Origin: Spirochaetaceae bacterium
Lineage (GTDB): Bacteria > Spirochaetota > Leptospiria > Leptospirales > Leptonemataceae
DNA: 64,000 nucleotides
Direction of reading: 5' to 3'
Assembly: GCA_002730875.1 (NCBI GenBank)
Contig: PCBI01000005.1
Coordinates: 372,001-436,000, forward strand
In this document: positions 8,701 through 18,090 of the stretch, piece by piece
Numbering within the stretch: the first letter of the stretch is position 1
Layout: each line of letters opens with the position of its first letter
Translations under genes and position numbers: made by a program
The notes under the pieces: generated by a model
What the model saw: only the letters and a program-made list of their open reading frames with translations
What the model was told of the DNA's origin: nothing
Databases searched by the model: none

Positions 8701-9513
8701 ATGAGTCTTCCCGTGGTGCTAACGATTGCCGGATCCGATAGCGGTGGAGGGGCCGGCATCCAGGCCGACCTGAAAACTTTCCAGGCCCTGGGCTGCTTTG
8801 GAACCACGGCCATTACCGCTATCACCTGCCAGAACACCACCGGCGTAAGCGCGGTGCAGGCCATCGATCCGGACATCGTTGCCGGCCAAATTCGAGATGT
8901 ACTCACGGACTTGCCGGTTCAGGCCGCCAAGACCGGAATGCTTTTTTCCCGGGACATCATGGATGCTGTGCGAAACACCTGGAAAAAGTACGCCGAAAAG
9001 CAAGCCTTGATTGTGGATCCAGTGATGGTGGCCTCTTCCGGAGACCGACTGCTGGAGCCCGATGCCGAAGACGCCCTCATCGAATTTCTCAATGAAGCCA
9101 CGCTGATCACTCCCAATCTGCCCGAAGCGGAAGTGATACTGAACAAGAACATCGACAACCTGGACGCGATGAAGAAGGCAGCAAAAGAACTAAACGAGCA
9201 AACCGGCGCGGCCGTATTGCTGAAAGGCGGCCATCGACTGTCCGAAAGCCAGAAGGCGGAAAAAGTAACCGATGTTCTTTTCTATGAAGATAAGCTCGAA
9301 TTGATGGAATTCCCGCTGTATCCGGAAAAGAATACCCACGGCACAGGCTGTACTCTGAGCGCGGCCATCGCAGCCGGCATGGCCAAAGGACTGACTCTCC
9401 TGGATGCAGTGCGAGAAGCCCGCAAGTTCATCGATGGCGCGATCAAGAATGCCGCTGGCATAGGCGCCGGAACGGGACCGCTAAATCATCTCTGGAATCA
9501 GAAGTTTCAGTAA
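8701..9513 (+). CDS. thiD: Hydroxymethylpyrimidine/phosphomethylpyrimidine kinase
   Basis: Phosphorylates HMP and then HMP-phosphate for thiamine synthesis. 270 residues, the normal ThiD length, with the ribokinase-fold landmarks: [13 protein letters not shown] near the start, A-K-T-G-M-L near residue 80 and the anion-hole/catalytic motif G-T-G-C-T near residue 214. No other thiamine gene is nearby, so the enzyme may serve salvage or a dispersed pathway. The ribosome-binding site is weak. It is divergent from murA. Confidence 0.95.
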   Translation: MSLPVVLTIAGSDSGGGAGIQADLKTFQALGCFGTTAITAITCQNTTGVSAVQAIDPDIVAGQIRDVLTDLPVQAAKTGMLFSRDIMDAVRNTWKKYAEKQALIVDPVMVASSGDRLLEPDAEDALIEFLNEATLITPNLPEAEVILNKNIDNLDAMKKAAKELNEQTGAAVLLKGGHRLSESQKAEKVTDVLFYEDKLELMEFPLYPEKNTHGTGCTLSAAIAAGMAKGLTLLDAVREARKFIDGAIKNAAGIGAGTGPLNHLWNQKFQ

Positions 9514-9763
9514 TTCGGTAATGGTTACACGGCTACAGCCTGGTCTTCTTTCCGTCTTGCCGGGTAGGCGGCCTGCCAGGCCTTTGCGCAAGCCCGACGG
9601 GACGACCGCAAGTGACCCATTGGATTTGAAACCGGATTGTGCGGCGACGGTACGACCATGGGCTGGGGAGCCCCGGGAAAGCAGTCGCACAACCACACTC
9701 CCGAAGAAGTAGCCGCCAATCCGCATATGCCTTTTCCGGCCACCTCTCCGGTCGGGATCACAA

Positions 9764-10741
9764 TCAGTGGGTTTCCAGGGTTACCTTCGTTTCCATCTCA
9801 AGAGGGATCTTCATCTCCTGAGCCATCTGTGGCGCCGCCAGGATGCTCATTTCACCATCCATTTTTTGCGTGATTTCGGATCGCACCACAATGCCGCGCT
9901 TCAGATCTACTACCTGCTCGCCGGACTGCTTTCCGGCAATGTCATAGCCAAATTCCATGGTCATGATCTTCAGAGTCTGGCCTTTGATACTGCTAATCTC
10001 GCCGTCTGTTCTCAGAGTGGCTTCTTCGGAATCGAGATCCTCCACAGTGTAGGTGTTGTCCACCTTCAGGGGAAAACCCGCGCCGCCCAAATCAAAGGTC
10101 TTGTTCCAGCTATCCCCTTCTCCGACTTCTTTCTCCGGATATGGCAGATAACTTCGCGCAAGCATGTGCTTCATGGTCTGCGCGCCAAACTGCTCTTTGA
10201 GCATCTTTCGCACCTGACGCCCTTCGACAGTATCTGGAATATCCAGGCCGGAGTAGACCCGGTCCAGAAATTCCTCCACACCGATCATATCCAGAACCTC
10301 CGCCTGAGGAGAAAGCTTCACGGAAAAACCATTTCCAATCATAACGGAATAGGCGATGGCCTCCGGATCTGTCGGTTCTTTGTCCTTTTCGGAATCATAA
10401 ACAGACTCTTTGGAAGGTCCGGAAGATTCGCTTCCGCCGCTCTCCGTGGATTGCTCTTTTTCCACCTTGATTCTGTCATACGTTAGCTTTACGACTGTAC
10501 CTTCCTCGTCCGCTTCCAGACACTCGATGGTATAGCTGATAGAAGTAGTACTTTTCTGTACCTGACGCGTTCCGCCGTCTCCGGGCATGGGCAATTGTTG
10601 TACTATTCTTTGCTCGGTAGTAACGGTTTGCCGGTACGTATCGCCTTTGGCCAGGTTCACGCGCAGTTTCACTGGCTCCGGGGGCTTGCAGTAGGCAGCA
10701 AGGACAGCAAGGGATAAAAGTAGGATTCGGGTTCTGATCAT
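9764..10741 (-). CDS. Exported lipoprotein, DUF6263-like
   Basis: 325 residues from the ATG at 10741, which follows GGAGGTTAC; the longer open frame lacks such a site. The signal peptide ends in A-A-Y-C, a loose lipobox, followed by K-P-P-E-P. The mature part starts with the pattern L-R-V-N-L-A-K-G-D-T-Y that opens DUF6263-type proteins, has an acidic Ser/Glu/Lys-rich insertion around residues 100-130, then a mainly beta domain that ends in a Met-rich segment. The family has no known activity. The assignment rests on the opening motif and overall layout. Confidence 0.7.
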   Translation of the reverse strand: MIRTRILLLSLAVLAAYCKPPEPVKLRVNLAKGDTYRQTVTTEQRIVQQLPMPGDGGTRQVQKSTTSISYTIECLEADEEGTVVKLTYDRIKVEKEQSTESGGSESSGPSKESVYDSEKDKEPTDPEAIAYSVMIGNGFSVKLSPQAEVLDMIGVEEFLDRVYSGLDIPDTVEGRQVRKMLKEQFGAQTMKHMLARSYLPYPEKEVGEGDSWNKTFDLGGAGFPLKVDNTYTVEDLDSEEATLRTDGEISSIKGQTLKIMTMEFGYDIAGKQSGEQVVDLKRGIVVRSEITQKMDGEMSILAAPQMAQEMKIPLEMETKVTLETH

Positions 10742-10956
10742 GTAACCTCCAGGTTGTATCCACGGACAGGGTTCCGATTGAAAAGTAAATTGATTTTCCC
10801 GGTCTCGAGCCGGGTTCCGGACCGCTTTATGATGCAAATGCAGCATGAAGAAGAAAGTTAAATTCTGCGTAAGATTTTCAAAACCGGATTTTTTTTCGTT
10901 GCCCTTTGGGCCTCCGCACTCTGATCTAAGAACCAGACTATCTGGAACTCTGTTTC

Positions 10957-13506
10957 ATGAGGACGTTACCGATACTACTTCTAATTCTCGCCAGTTGTCA
11001 GAAGGTTGAGTATCCGTTCCATTCCCCCGGAGTTCTCGACCTTCGCGCCATCAACGAAAACGAGATCGTAACTCTGGACGGTCCTATCAGGTTCTATTCC
11101 GGCGAGTTTAATGGGGAAAGCCAATCCAGCGATAAGGATTACACCTATGTACAGGTACCGGGCGCCTGGAACCTGTATCAGACCGAACAGGGCGCTTTCG
11201 GCCCAACCGGATTTGGAACCTTTGCCTTCAAGGTACTTCTTCCCGACGATCTAAGACAACTGGGCATTCGACTTTCCGACATAGGAACCGCCTACAGACT
11301 CTATGTAGATGGACATCTGATCGGACAAAGGGGAGCCCCCGGCAAAAATCCGGAAACCCATGTCCCGGATGTAGGTCAGGAGGTTTACCTGATCCGTGCG
11401 GATTCGCAGGCGATAGAGGTCAGGCTGGAAGTCTCCAACTTCAGTTATCGCAAAGGAGGCATCTGGAATCCCATCACGATTGGTTCGGCGCAGGCCATAA
11501 CGCGAAAGAACTGGAAGGACAGTTCAGTACAAACGCTACTGGTGGGCATCCTTCTTATCATGGGCCTGTATCATTGTGGCTTCTTTTTGATCCGCAAGCA
11601 GGAAACATCACTGTTCTTTTTTGGATTGAGCTGCTTTCTGGTGGCGCTACGCGAGCTCACGCTGGGTCCCCGCTTATTGCCTCTGTTGTTGCCGGAGATT
11701 TCCTGGGTCAATTATCTGCGTCTCGAATACAGTTGCTTCTTCCTGGCATTGCCGGCTTTCGCTTTCTATATTCAATCTCTGTTTGCACGCTATTTCTGGA
11801 AGCAAATCTCTTACTTTTTCCTGGGACTATCGCTCCTGGCTTCCTTGATTGTATGGGTTTCCCCTCCTTTGTTCTTCACGAAGCTCGTTCCCTACTTTCA
11901 GTACGTGGTCCTGGCTTTTATCATCTACGGTATAGTGGGGTTGATTCGCGCAGCAACGCGTCAGGAATCCGGGGCTCGCACGCTGCTGGTTTCCGGCATC
12001 ATTATGGCCATAACGGTAATTAATGATGCCATGCTTGTGCGCCATTTCTACAGCGGACCGCGGGTTGTCGCCCTGGGCCAGATCCAATTCGTAATTGCCC
12101 AGGCTTTCATGCTGGCCCTGCGCTTCTCCCGAAGCATGAAGCGCATCGAAGACTATAACCGCACCATACAACAAAGAAACAGCAATTTGATGCAGCAGAA
12201 ATCGAGCCTGGAGCTTCGGACTATTTACGATGATCTTACCGGTCTGGGCAATCGAAGCCTTTTGATGGACACCCTGGAGCAGAACATTCGAAACCTGCCC
12301 GAAACGTCGTTTTCTCTATTGCTTTTGAACCTGGATGACTTTCGCAAGGTAAACGATTCTGCCGGCCATGTAGTGGGCGATACCATTCTTGTCGAGATCT
12401 CACGCAGACTAAAGTATCAGATACCGGCCCGCGACCAGTTGTTCCGACTGGAGGGCGATGAGTTTGCTATCATTCATTGGCATCCAGGCCAACTTCGGGA
12501 AGCCCTGCAGTTTGCCTCAAGACTGCGGGGGCTTTTTGCCAGTCCGATGGAGATCGGCGAGTCTGCCTTTCGCACAACATTCAGTATAGGCGTAGCCCAT
12601 TTTCCCGAGCACGGCCAGACGCCGCTTATGTTGTTCCGCAGCGCAGACTCGGCAGTAATGCAGGCCAAACAGGCCGGAAAGAATCGCGAAGAGGAGTTTG
12701 ACTCTGAGCGAGACATGGAACACCGGATTCGGCTGGATCTGTCAGAGCGGTTGGAGCAGGCCATTCGGGGCCAGGAATTATCGCTACATTTTCAGCCCAT
12801 CGTGGACCTTAAGACCGGCCGCACCACAGGAGCGGAAGCCCTTCTTCGCTGGGAGGAGCCAGAACTGGGTTTTGTGGCGCCGGATGTCTTCATCCCTATC
12901 GCCGAAGAAACCGGCCAGATTCGGAAACTGGGCAAGCTGGTGCTGCAAGATTCCGCCCGGGCTCTGGCCCGATGGACTCGCTTCCAGCCTGATTTCTGCA
13001 TAAGTGTAAACATTTCGCCGGGTCAGCTAAACCATGGCGAACTTCTGGAGGATTTGCGGTCGCTGATCTCCGAACATAACATCGATCCCCATAATCTGAA
13101 GTTGGAGATAACAGAGAACTTGCTGCTGGAAGATAAGAACATCAGCCTGCTCAATTCCGCCAGAGCCCTGGGAGTTCGGCTGGTGATGGATGACTTCGGC
13201 ACTGGCTATTCTTCGTTCGGATATCTTCAAAAGGGATTGTTCGAAATCCTCAAGATAGATAAGAGTTTTCTTTTGCGCTTCAGCGAAAACAATGCTCAGC
13301 CATTGATCCGGGCCATGGTACAGATGGCGCATAGCCTGAATATGGAGGTCGTAGCCGAAGGAATAGAAACAGAAGAGATCGCCGAATTCCTCCGGCAACT
13401 GGATTGCGAAATGGGACAGGGTTATCTTTACAGCAAGGCCATACCGGCGGAGAGCTTTGAAAAACTCTACATTGACCCCTCCCGACCGGCTCTTAGTCGC
13501 TCTTAG
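10957..13506 (+). CDS. 7TM-DISM sensor with GGDEF and EAL domains
   Basis: An 849-residue inner-membrane c-di-GMP signalling protein. Order: signal peptide with possible lipobox L-A-S-C (Cys14), jelly-roll extracytoplasmic domain (about 40-175, 7TMR-DISMED2 type), seven membrane helices (about 190-400), a short coiled coil, GGDEF domain and EAL domain. The GGDEF signature is E499-G-D-E-F and the RxxD inhibitory site is absent, so cyclase activity is doubtful. The EAL domain keeps E627-A-L, the N of N-I-S-P-G-Q, E-I-T-E-N, D-D-F-G-T-G, K-I-D-K and A-E-G-I-E, so phosphodiesterase activity is likely. The external domain probably senses a carbohydrate-like or other small ligand. Confidence 0.93.
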   Translation: MRTLPILLLILASCQKVEYPFHSPGVLDLRAINENEIVTLDGPIRFYSGEFNGESQSSDKDYTYVQVPGAWNLYQTEQGAFGPTGFGTFAFKVLLPDDLRQLGIRLSDIGTAYRLYVDGHLIGQRGAPGKNPETHVPDVGQEVYLIRADSQAIEVRLEVSNFSYRKGGIWNPITIGSAQAITRKNWKDSSVQTLLVGILLIMGLYHCGFFLIRKQETSLFFFGLSCFLVALRELTLGPRLLPLLLPEISWVNYLRLEYSCFFLALPAFAFYIQSLFARYFWKQISYFFLGLSLLASLIVWVSPPLFFTKLVPYFQYVVLAFIIYGIVGLIRAATRQESGARTLLVSGIIMAITVINDAMLVRHFYSGPRVVALGQIQFVIAQAFMLALRFSRSMKRIEDYNRTIQQRNSNLMQQKSSLELRTIYDDLTGLGNRSLLMDTLEQNIRNLPETSFSLLLLNLDDFRKVNDSAGHVVGDTILVEISRRLKYQIPARDQLFRLEGDEFAIIHWHPGQLREALQFASRLRGLFASPMEIGESAFRTTFSIGVAHFPEHGQTPLMLFRSADSAVMQAKQAGKNREEEFDSERDMEHRIRLDLSERLEQAIRGQELSLHFQPIVDLKTGRTTGAEALLRWEEPELGFVAPDVFIPIAEETGQIRKLGKLVLQDSARALARWTRFQPDFCISVNISPGQLNHGELLEDLRSLISEHNIDPHNLKLEITENLLLEDKNISLLNSARALGVRLVMDDFGTGYSSFGYLQKGLFEILKIDKSFLLRFSENNAQPLIRAMVQMAHSLNMEVVAEGIETEEIAEFLRQLDCEMGQGYLYSKAIPAESFEKLYIDPSRPALSRS

Positions 13507-13535
13507 GCGGTCTCAGGCCGTCTTCCGACCGGTTC

Positions 13536-14369
13536 TTATCCGATCAATTGTTTGAGGAGCGCGCCATCGAATCTACCCACGTTTTCAAAACCGGGGACTG
13601 TTTGTCCCTGGAGAAGCAGCTTTTCCAGAGTCTGACGCGCCCGAAACACTTTCACTTTTACGGCGCCGGGGGTTGAGCCTATCGACTCGGCAATTTCTCC
13701 GAAGCTGAATCCGTCCAGATCATGCATAATCAGCGGACAACGCTGATGCTGCGGAAGCTTCTGTAGCGCTGTATGGAGTAGGTGCTTTCTGTACTTCTCT
13801 TCGCACATCTTGTCGGGATCATCTTCCGGTCGCGAGATTTCGGGCAGCTCCTGCCCGGTATGGTGGGATTGGATACGGGAACGCTTCTTTCGGTAACCAA
13901 GGATTACGTTTAAAACGACGCGATAGGCCCAGGTATACAAACTTGAATCGCCGCGAAAGCGAGAAATAGATCTATCTATCTGAACGTAAGCCTCCTGAAG
14001 AGCATCGATTGCATCATCGTAGTTTCCCAGCATACGAAAGCACAGATTGTAAAGCCTTTCCTGATACTGCTGGATAAAGAGCCGCCAGGCCCGCTCTTTC
14101 TGCCCGTTCTGCAAGAGAGTCAGGATCTCCCGGTCTCGACTCTCCGGCATTTCTTTGCCTGCGGCGGAATTACTGTCCGGGTCATTCGAGGTTTGCGAAG
14201 TGGGTGAGACGTTCGAAACGGTGGCAGTATGTGAAGTCTTAAGGCTATCCGAGACGACCGGGGCCTCCACGGTGGTTGGGGCAACCGAATGAGCAGTCTG
14301 ATGGCTCTCCCTTTCAGACGCCGAACTCGAGTTCACTTTTCGTTTTCGCTGTACAGGTTTACTTCGCAT
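13536..14369 (-). CDS. ECF-type RNA polymerase sigma factor with long N-terminal extension
   Basis: 277 residues. Sigma region 2 spans roughly 95-165 (Y-N-L-C-F-R-M-L-G-N, then A-I-D-A-L-Q-E-A-Y-V and Y-T-W-A-Y-R-V), region 4 roughly 205-260 (L-P-Q-H-Q-R-C, F-S-F-G-E-I-A-E, G-A-V-K-V-K-V-F-R-A-R). The first 80 residues are a Ser/Thr-rich, probably disordered extension preceded by a basic patch. The ATG follows GGAG at proper spacing. No anti-sigma gene is adjacent, which is unusual for RpoE-like factors. It converges on the GGDEF/EAL gene with only about 30 bp between stops. Confidence 0.9.
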   Translation of the reverse strand: MRSKPVQRKRKVNSSSASERESHQTAHSVAPTTVEAPVVSDSLKTSHTATVSNVSPTSQTSNDPDSNSAAGKEMPESRDREILTLLQNGQKERAWRLFIQQYQERLYNLCFRMLGNYDDAIDALQEAYVQIDRSISRFRGDSSLYTWAYRVVLNVILGYRKKRSRIQSHHTGQELPEISRPEDDPDKMCEEKYRKHLLHTALQKLPQHQRCPLIMHDLDGFSFGEIAESIGSTPGAVKVKVFRARQTLEKLLLQGQTVPGFENVGRFDGALLKQLIG

Positions 14370-14519
14370 TTTTTCTCCAGGAGACGGCTGCTACCACAGG
14401 CTCGGGGCTTCGGTTTCGACTCGAGGCGCTTATGGTTCCTGTTGGGAGCCAGGCGCTGGCGCAGTTATAAGAGTTTCTCCCCGTCATTTAGTATAATAGC
14501 CGCCGTGATTCTTTTCTGC

Positions 14520-15125
14520 CTAATTTTCGGAATGCTGCAACGCCCGGTTTCTAAAATCCTGCATGGACTGTCCCTCAACCGAATGTCTGAGAGCGCCGCT
14601 CACAAAGCCGGCGGCCAAAAAGAAATAGGACGGATACAGTCGGGTCAATCGCTCAATTCCGGCCGGTTGGTTTCGGGCCCGTAGAATCCGAGCAAGCACG
14701 GAGCCGGGTTTTTCGGATCGCTTTTCGTCATCGGGTTCCAGAATCAGAAGCTCCCCCGCCTCGCCCCGAGAGAGAAGGAATTCGGCCAGCACTCGTCCGG
14801 CCCGTAAACAGCAAAGGCTGGAAGAGCCGCATCCGATTTGTAAATGATCCATGTCCAGAGGTAACCCGGGACGGTCCTGCGCTACAGGTTCCGGAAACAG
14901 AAGCAATCCGCGGGCGAACTCCAGGAATTGCTCCACGAGTCCGCCGGTGCTATCCCCGAGTATATATAGCGGCGCATCCGATTCCTGCTTCCCGGCCATC
15001 CGAATCGGGCCCGTTTCTACCACGAAGACCAATCCAGAGCCTCCGGAATCGGCCCACCGCTTCTGAAGAGACTCGTAGGCCTGTTTCCGGCAGGAAAGGC
15101 TCACTATTGTCGCCTGGCGACCCAT
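14520..15125 (-). CDS. Hypothetical protein between gyrA and the sigma factor
   Basis: 201 residues from the ATG at 15125, preceded by AAGGAA; the frame is open upstream without a better start. I do not recognise it. The N-terminal half has strands (A-T-I-V-S-L-S, L-V-F-V-V-E-T-G) and a Cys-rich turn near residue 105 (I-G-C-G-S-S-S-L-C-C-L); the second half is helical with a Leu-rich segment. No signal peptide is apparent, though the C-terminal 40 residues are moderately hydrophobic. It shares strand with gyrA (133 bp upstream) and the ECF gene (150 bp downstream). Confidence 0.6.
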   Translation of the reverse strand: MGRQATIVSLSCRKQAYESLQKRWADSGGSGLVFVVETGPIRMAGKQESDAPLYILGDSTGGLVEQFLEFARGLLLFPEPVAQDRPGLPLDMDHLQIGCGSSSLCCLRAGRVLAEFLLSRGEAGELLILEPDDEKRSEKPGSVLARILRARNQPAGIERLTRLYPSYFFLAAGFVSGALRHSVEGQSMQDFRNRALQHSEN

Positions 15126-15187
15126 CGTTTCCTTAGTGCTTCCGGTCACCGGAGGGTTACATTCTTTTTTTTTAATCCGTGGCGCCC

Positions 15188-15207
15188 GGCGCTCCGAAAG
15201 GAGCGCC
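15188..15207. other. Perfect hairpin downstream of gyrA
   Basis: GGCGCTCC, a 4-nt loop, then GGAGCGCC. It lies about 50 nt after the gyrA stop, before the next minus-strand gene. Read on the minus strand it is followed by an A-tract, not a T-tract, so it is not a standard intrinsic terminator; RNA stability or attenuation are alternatives. Confidence 0.4.
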
Positions 15208-15258
15208 ACTCATCGCGTATCGGGTCGCCTCGGCAGACCAGGGAGGACTAAACCTCAA

Positions 15259-17895
15259 TTAGACGTCGGTAGCCAGGATAGCTACGTCTCGTACAGTATC
15301 GCCTTCGGACAGATTTACCACACGGACTCCCACAGTGTTTCTACCGATTGTAGAAATGTCCTTGGCGGCCATACGGATGGCATACCCGCTTTCGGCGATA
15401 ATCAGAATGTCGTCCTTATCGCCCAGGGTGCATAAAGACACCGCCTTTCCGTTTTTGTCCGCCACCTTCATGTAGGTGATCCCTTTTCCGCCCCGTCCCT
15501 TGGCGGGAAAGTTGGAAAATCCCATGCGCTTTCCAAATCCCTTTTCGGAGATCACAAAGAGCGAGGAATTCTTCTTAACCACGTCCATTCCTACGATTGC
15601 GTCATCTTTATCCAGACGCATACCGATGATTCCGGCCGCGCTTCTGCCCTGGCTTCGCATGCGGGCCAGATTCGTTCGCAAGGCCAGGCCTTCTCGGCTT
15701 CCGATGATCACATCGTCGTCAGGGTTCACCAGACAGACGTTGATCAGTTCGTCCTCTTTTCGCAGATTTATGGCAATGATGCCGCCTTTTCGCGCATTCT
15801 CGAAGATATCCAGGCTACTCTTTTTCAGAATGCCTTCGCGACTGATCATAACGATGGCCTGGTTTTCGGTAAATTCTTTCACCGCAGTCATGGCCGTGAT
15901 TTTCTCTTCCTGGGCCAGGTTGAGCAGGGCCTTCACTGATTTACCCCTGGCTTCGCGACTGGCTTCTGGAAGCTCCAGAACCTTGATACCGAACACTTTG
16001 CCTTTGTTGGAAAAAAGCAGTAGCGTATCGTGGGTAGATCCCAATCGCATGAGGCGAATAATGTCTTCTCTTTTGGAGCCGCCGCGAACGCCCCGTCCGC
16101 CGCGCTTCTGGCGACGGAAAGAATCCACGCCCATTCGCTTAATGAAACCGTCTTCGGTAAGAGTGATTACCACATCTTCGTCGGGGATTAGATCCGTAAC
16201 ATCGAAGCTCAGCGAGTCCACACTGCTTGTATCCACTTCGGTGGCACGCTTCGAGCCATAGGCAGTCTTCATTTCGCCCAATTCATCGGATACAATTGTG
16301 TACTGACGCTTTTCGCTTTTGAGAATGTCCTTGTAGTCCTTGATTTTCTCTCTTAGCTGATTCAGTTCTTCGATGATTTTGGCGGATTCCAGACTGGTAA
16401 GTTTCTGCAATCGCATATCCAGGATTGCATTTGCCTGGATTTCCGTTAGCTTAAATCGTTTGATAAGCTTTTGTCTGGCTTCGTCTACGGTCTTGGATCC
16501 GCGAATGATCTTGATGACCTCATCGATGAAATCCAGGGCAATTTTCAAGCCCTCCAAAATGTGGGCTCGTTTTTCGGCCTGATCAAGTTCGTACTGGGTT
16601 CGCCGAACCACCACTTCCTTGCGGTGCTGGATGTAGTGCGCCAGGATCTCCTTTACATTGAGAATTCGCGGCTGGCCTTCTACCAGAGCCAGAAAGATAA
16701 TGCCATAGCTAACCTGCAGCTGCGTCTGCTTGAATAGCTGGTTCAGCACAATCTGGGTCATAGCATCTTTCTTGAGCTCAATCTCTACGCGAATGCCGTG
16801 ACGGTCAGAAAGGTCTTTGATGTCGGCTATACCTTCGATGACTTTGTTGCTGACCAGTTCGCCGATCTTTTCCAGAAGGTTCTTCTTGTTTACCTGGTAG
16901 GGAATCTCAGTAATTACGATTGTGTCGCGGCCCTTTTTGCCCTCTTCTACATCTACTTTGGCGCGAATGCGAAAGGAGCCTCGGCCGGTGGTGTACGCCG
17001 ACTTCAGCCCTTCGCCGCCGATAATAATACCTCCGGTGGGGAAGTCCGGGGCCGGGATGTATTTCATCAAGTCGCCGGCGGTTAGATCCGGATTCTGAAT
17101 CAATGCATGGCAGGCATCCATCACCTCCGTGGGATTGTGGGGAGGAATGTTTGTGGCCATACCCACGGCAATACCGCTGGAGCCATTAATGAGCAGGTTG
17201 GGCAGAGCTGCCGGTAGAACCTTGGGCTCCTGCTTGGTATCGTCGAAGTTGGGCAGAAAATCTACTGTGTTCTTGTCGATATCCCGTAGCAGCTCTTCTG
17301 CCGCTCTGGTAAGCCTGGCTTCAGTATATCGATAGGCCGCCGGATTATCGCCGTCCACCGAACCAAAGTTCCCCTGGCCTTCCACCAGGGGCACACGCAT
17401 TACAAAGTCCTGGGCCATGCGCACCATGGTGTCGTACGCGGCCGAGTCGCCGTGGGGATGATAGTTACCAATCACCTCGCCCACGACCTTCGCGGACTTC
17501 ACGAATGGACGATCGTGGCGCCAGGCCCTTTCATGCATGGCGTATAAGATTCTACGATGCACCGGCTTCAGACCGTCACGAACATCCGGTAGCGCACGGC
17601 CTACGATTACGCTCATGGCATAATCCAGGTAGGCCTCTTTCATCTGATTATCGATGGAAACGTTAACTGTGCGAAGCCCCTTCTGGAGAGCGGCCGCAAT
17701 ATCGATCCGTTCAATAACCGGGGTTTCGGTCATTGTAGTGGTACCGCTTGCAGAGCGGGGCTTTTTGCCTCCGGTGGCCTCCGGGCCGGCCTTGGTGGGC
17801 TCCTTGCCGGAGGAAGCGGACTTCTTGGCTGCCGTCTTTTTGGCGCCTTTGGGCGCGGATTTTTTGGATGATTTAGAGGACTTCTTTTTAGCCAT
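15259..17895 (-). CDS. gyrA: DNA gyrase subunit A with Lys/Ala-rich N-terminal tail
   Basis: The breakage-reunion subunit of gyrase. 878 residues; catalytic Tyr lies in A-A-Y-R-Y-T-E-A-R-L, and the quinolone region reads H-P-H-G-D-S-A-A-Y-D with the usual sensitive Ser and Asp. The C-terminal beta-pinwheel contains the GyrA box as Q-K-R-G-G-R-G, which separates it from ParC. Normal homology begins near residue 60. Before it is a tail of about 55 residues very rich in Lys, Ala and Ser, like bacterial histone-H1-type tails, presumably disordered and able to bind DNA. gyrB is not adjacent in the window. Confidence 0.96.
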   Translation of the reverse strand: MAKKKSSKSSKKSAPKGAKKTAAKKSASSGKEPTKAGPEATGGKKPRSASGTTTMTETPVIERIDIAAALQKGLRTVNVSIDNQMKEAYLDYAMSVIVGRALPDVRDGLKPVHRRILYAMHERAWRHDRPFVKSAKVVGEVIGNYHPHGDSAAYDTMVRMAQDFVMRVPLVEGQGNFGSVDGDNPAAYRYTEARLTRAAEELLRDIDKNTVDFLPNFDDTKQEPKVLPAALPNLLINGSSGIAVGMATNIPPHNPTEVMDACHALIQNPDLTAGDLMKYIPAPDFPTGGIIIGGEGLKSAYTTGRGSFRIRAKVDVEEGKKGRDTIVITEIPYQVNKKNLLEKIGELVSNKVIEGIADIKDLSDRHGIRVEIELKKDAMTQIVLNQLFKQTQLQVSYGIIFLALVEGQPRILNVKEILAHYIQHRKEVVVRRTQYELDQAEKRAHILEGLKIALDFIDEVIKIIRGSKTVDEARQKLIKRFKLTEIQANAILDMRLQKLTSLESAKIIEELNQLREKIKDYKDILKSEKRQYTIVSDELGEMKTAYGSKRATEVDTSSVDSLSFDVTDLIPDEDVVITLTEDGFIKRMGVDSFRRQKRGGRGVRGGSKREDIIRLMRLGSTHDTLLLFSNKGKVFGIKVLELPEASREARGKSVKALLNLAQEEKITAMTAVKEFTENQAIVMISREGILKKSSLDIFENARKGGIIAINLRKEDELINVCLVNPDDDVIIGSREGLALRTNLARMRSQGRSAAGIIGMRLDKDDAIVGMDVVKKNSSLFVISEKGFGKRMGFSNFPAKGRGGKGITYMKVADKNGKAVSLCTLGDKDDILIIAESGYAIRMAAKDISTIGRNTVGVRVVNLSEGDTVRDVAILATDV

Positions 17896-18090
17896 AAGCA
17901 GGTTCAGAATTCGGCCTGTGGCCCCTCAAGTAAACAAGATTCCCCGCCTTCTACGACTCCAAATGCGACTAAAAACCGGGCTCCGCCGGCAGATTCGGCC
18001 ATGAATCCGGGCTTCTTACCGCCCTTTGCCATAAACACGTGTAGATACACGGTTTCTTGACTTAGAAGTGCCCGGTTATGAACTGACCGA

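Noticed and set aside
8592..8906. N-terminal extension of MurA into thiD
   Set aside because: The extension is antisense to conserved ThiD residues; MurA homology begins near 8591.
15476..16261. Long plus-strand open frame opposite gyrA
   Set aside because: It lies wholly within the GyrA coding sequence, has a Ser/Arg-rich product without domains and is a codon-bias shadow.
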